Origin: Castanea sativa
Taxonomy: Eukaryota; Streptophyta; Magnoliopsida; Fagales; Fagaceae
Reading direction: 5' to 3'
Length of the DNA stretch: 64,000 nt
Assembly (NCBI RefSeq): GCF_040712315.1
Contig: NC_134018.1
Coordinates: forward strand, 15,396,835-15,460,834
Part shown: piece after piece, positions 63,887 through 64,000 of the stretch
Position numbering within the stretch: position 1 is the first letter of the stretch
Layout of the letters: the number at the start of each line of letters is the position of its first letter
Notes under the pieces: generated by a model
What the model was told of the DNA's origin: nothing
The model's database searches: none
The model's input: only the letters and a program-made list of their open reading frames with translations
Translations under genes and position numbers: made by a program

Positions 63887-64000
63887 CAGTTCTGAGAGCA
63901 TTTTCAAATTTTCTTTTTGAGATGTAAGTGTGCGGGTACTGAAATATTGGCAGCCGAAAACGTTTCTTCAAAATTTGTTTTATGGAATATCACAGATTCA

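Overview
The window is nuclear DNA of a eudicot plant, probably a woody one. It holds spliced receptor-kinase genes with GT-AG introns, large AT-rich introns, (TA)n/(GA)n microsatellites and dense nested transposons. I see no prokaryotic or organellar features and no rRNA or tRNA gene. Some MITE sequences look like families common in Fagaceae, but that is recollection and not proof.

Host genes. Three G-type lectin S-receptor-like kinase (SD1-type) genes lie on the minus strand with the same seven-exon structure. Gene 1 (1095-4953) and gene 3 (57891-63581) reconstruct to uninterrupted proteins of 815 and 818 residues. Gene 2 (21016-24873) is a close copy of gene 1 whose ectodomain exon has two stop codons and a frameshift, while its kinase exons stay open. 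Genes 1 and 2 sit in a direct duplication of about 6 kb (roughly 1-5830 and 19230-25780).

Transposons fill the space between the genes. (a) 6023-7105 is a Mutator-like element with long terminal inverted repeats and a possible captured gene piece. (b) 7194-18720 is a Ty3/gypsy Tat-type element, coding strand minus, LTRs about 6% diverged, carrying a 1374-bp solo LTR of another element. (c) 26339-29445 holds remnants of a Ty1/copia element and an L1-type LINE. (d) 29987-30811 is a MITE, followed by a duplicated (TA)n(GA)n block. (e) 31416-43503 is an older Tat-type element, coding strand plus, LTRs about 11% diverged, interrupted by a 4.2-kb hAT transposon and a 514-bp hAT MITE, both with target-site duplications. 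(f) 44630-54858 is a young Tat-type element, coding strand minus, two 523-bp LTRs with about nine differences, itself inserted in a MITE. (g) 55644-57616 is a small gag-only LTR element.

The most interesting signal is in the three Tat-type elements. Each carries, between pol and the 3' LTR and on the strand opposite gag-pol, an accessory gene with spliceosomal introns. The first intron is phase 1 in all three and the second is phase 0 in the two fuller copies. Those two copies also have their own TATA box, a conserved N-terminal domain and a C-terminal coiled coil. Antisense introns would survive retrotransposition, because the sense RNA is not spliced at them. In the two minus-strand elements gag-protease and the rest of pol are in one frame, separated by TAG followed by CAA TTA or CAA CTA. 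That is the tobamovirus-type readthrough context (UAG CAR YYA), so pol may be made by stop-codon readthrough. Percent divergences are eye counts, and functional statements are inferences from family knowledge.
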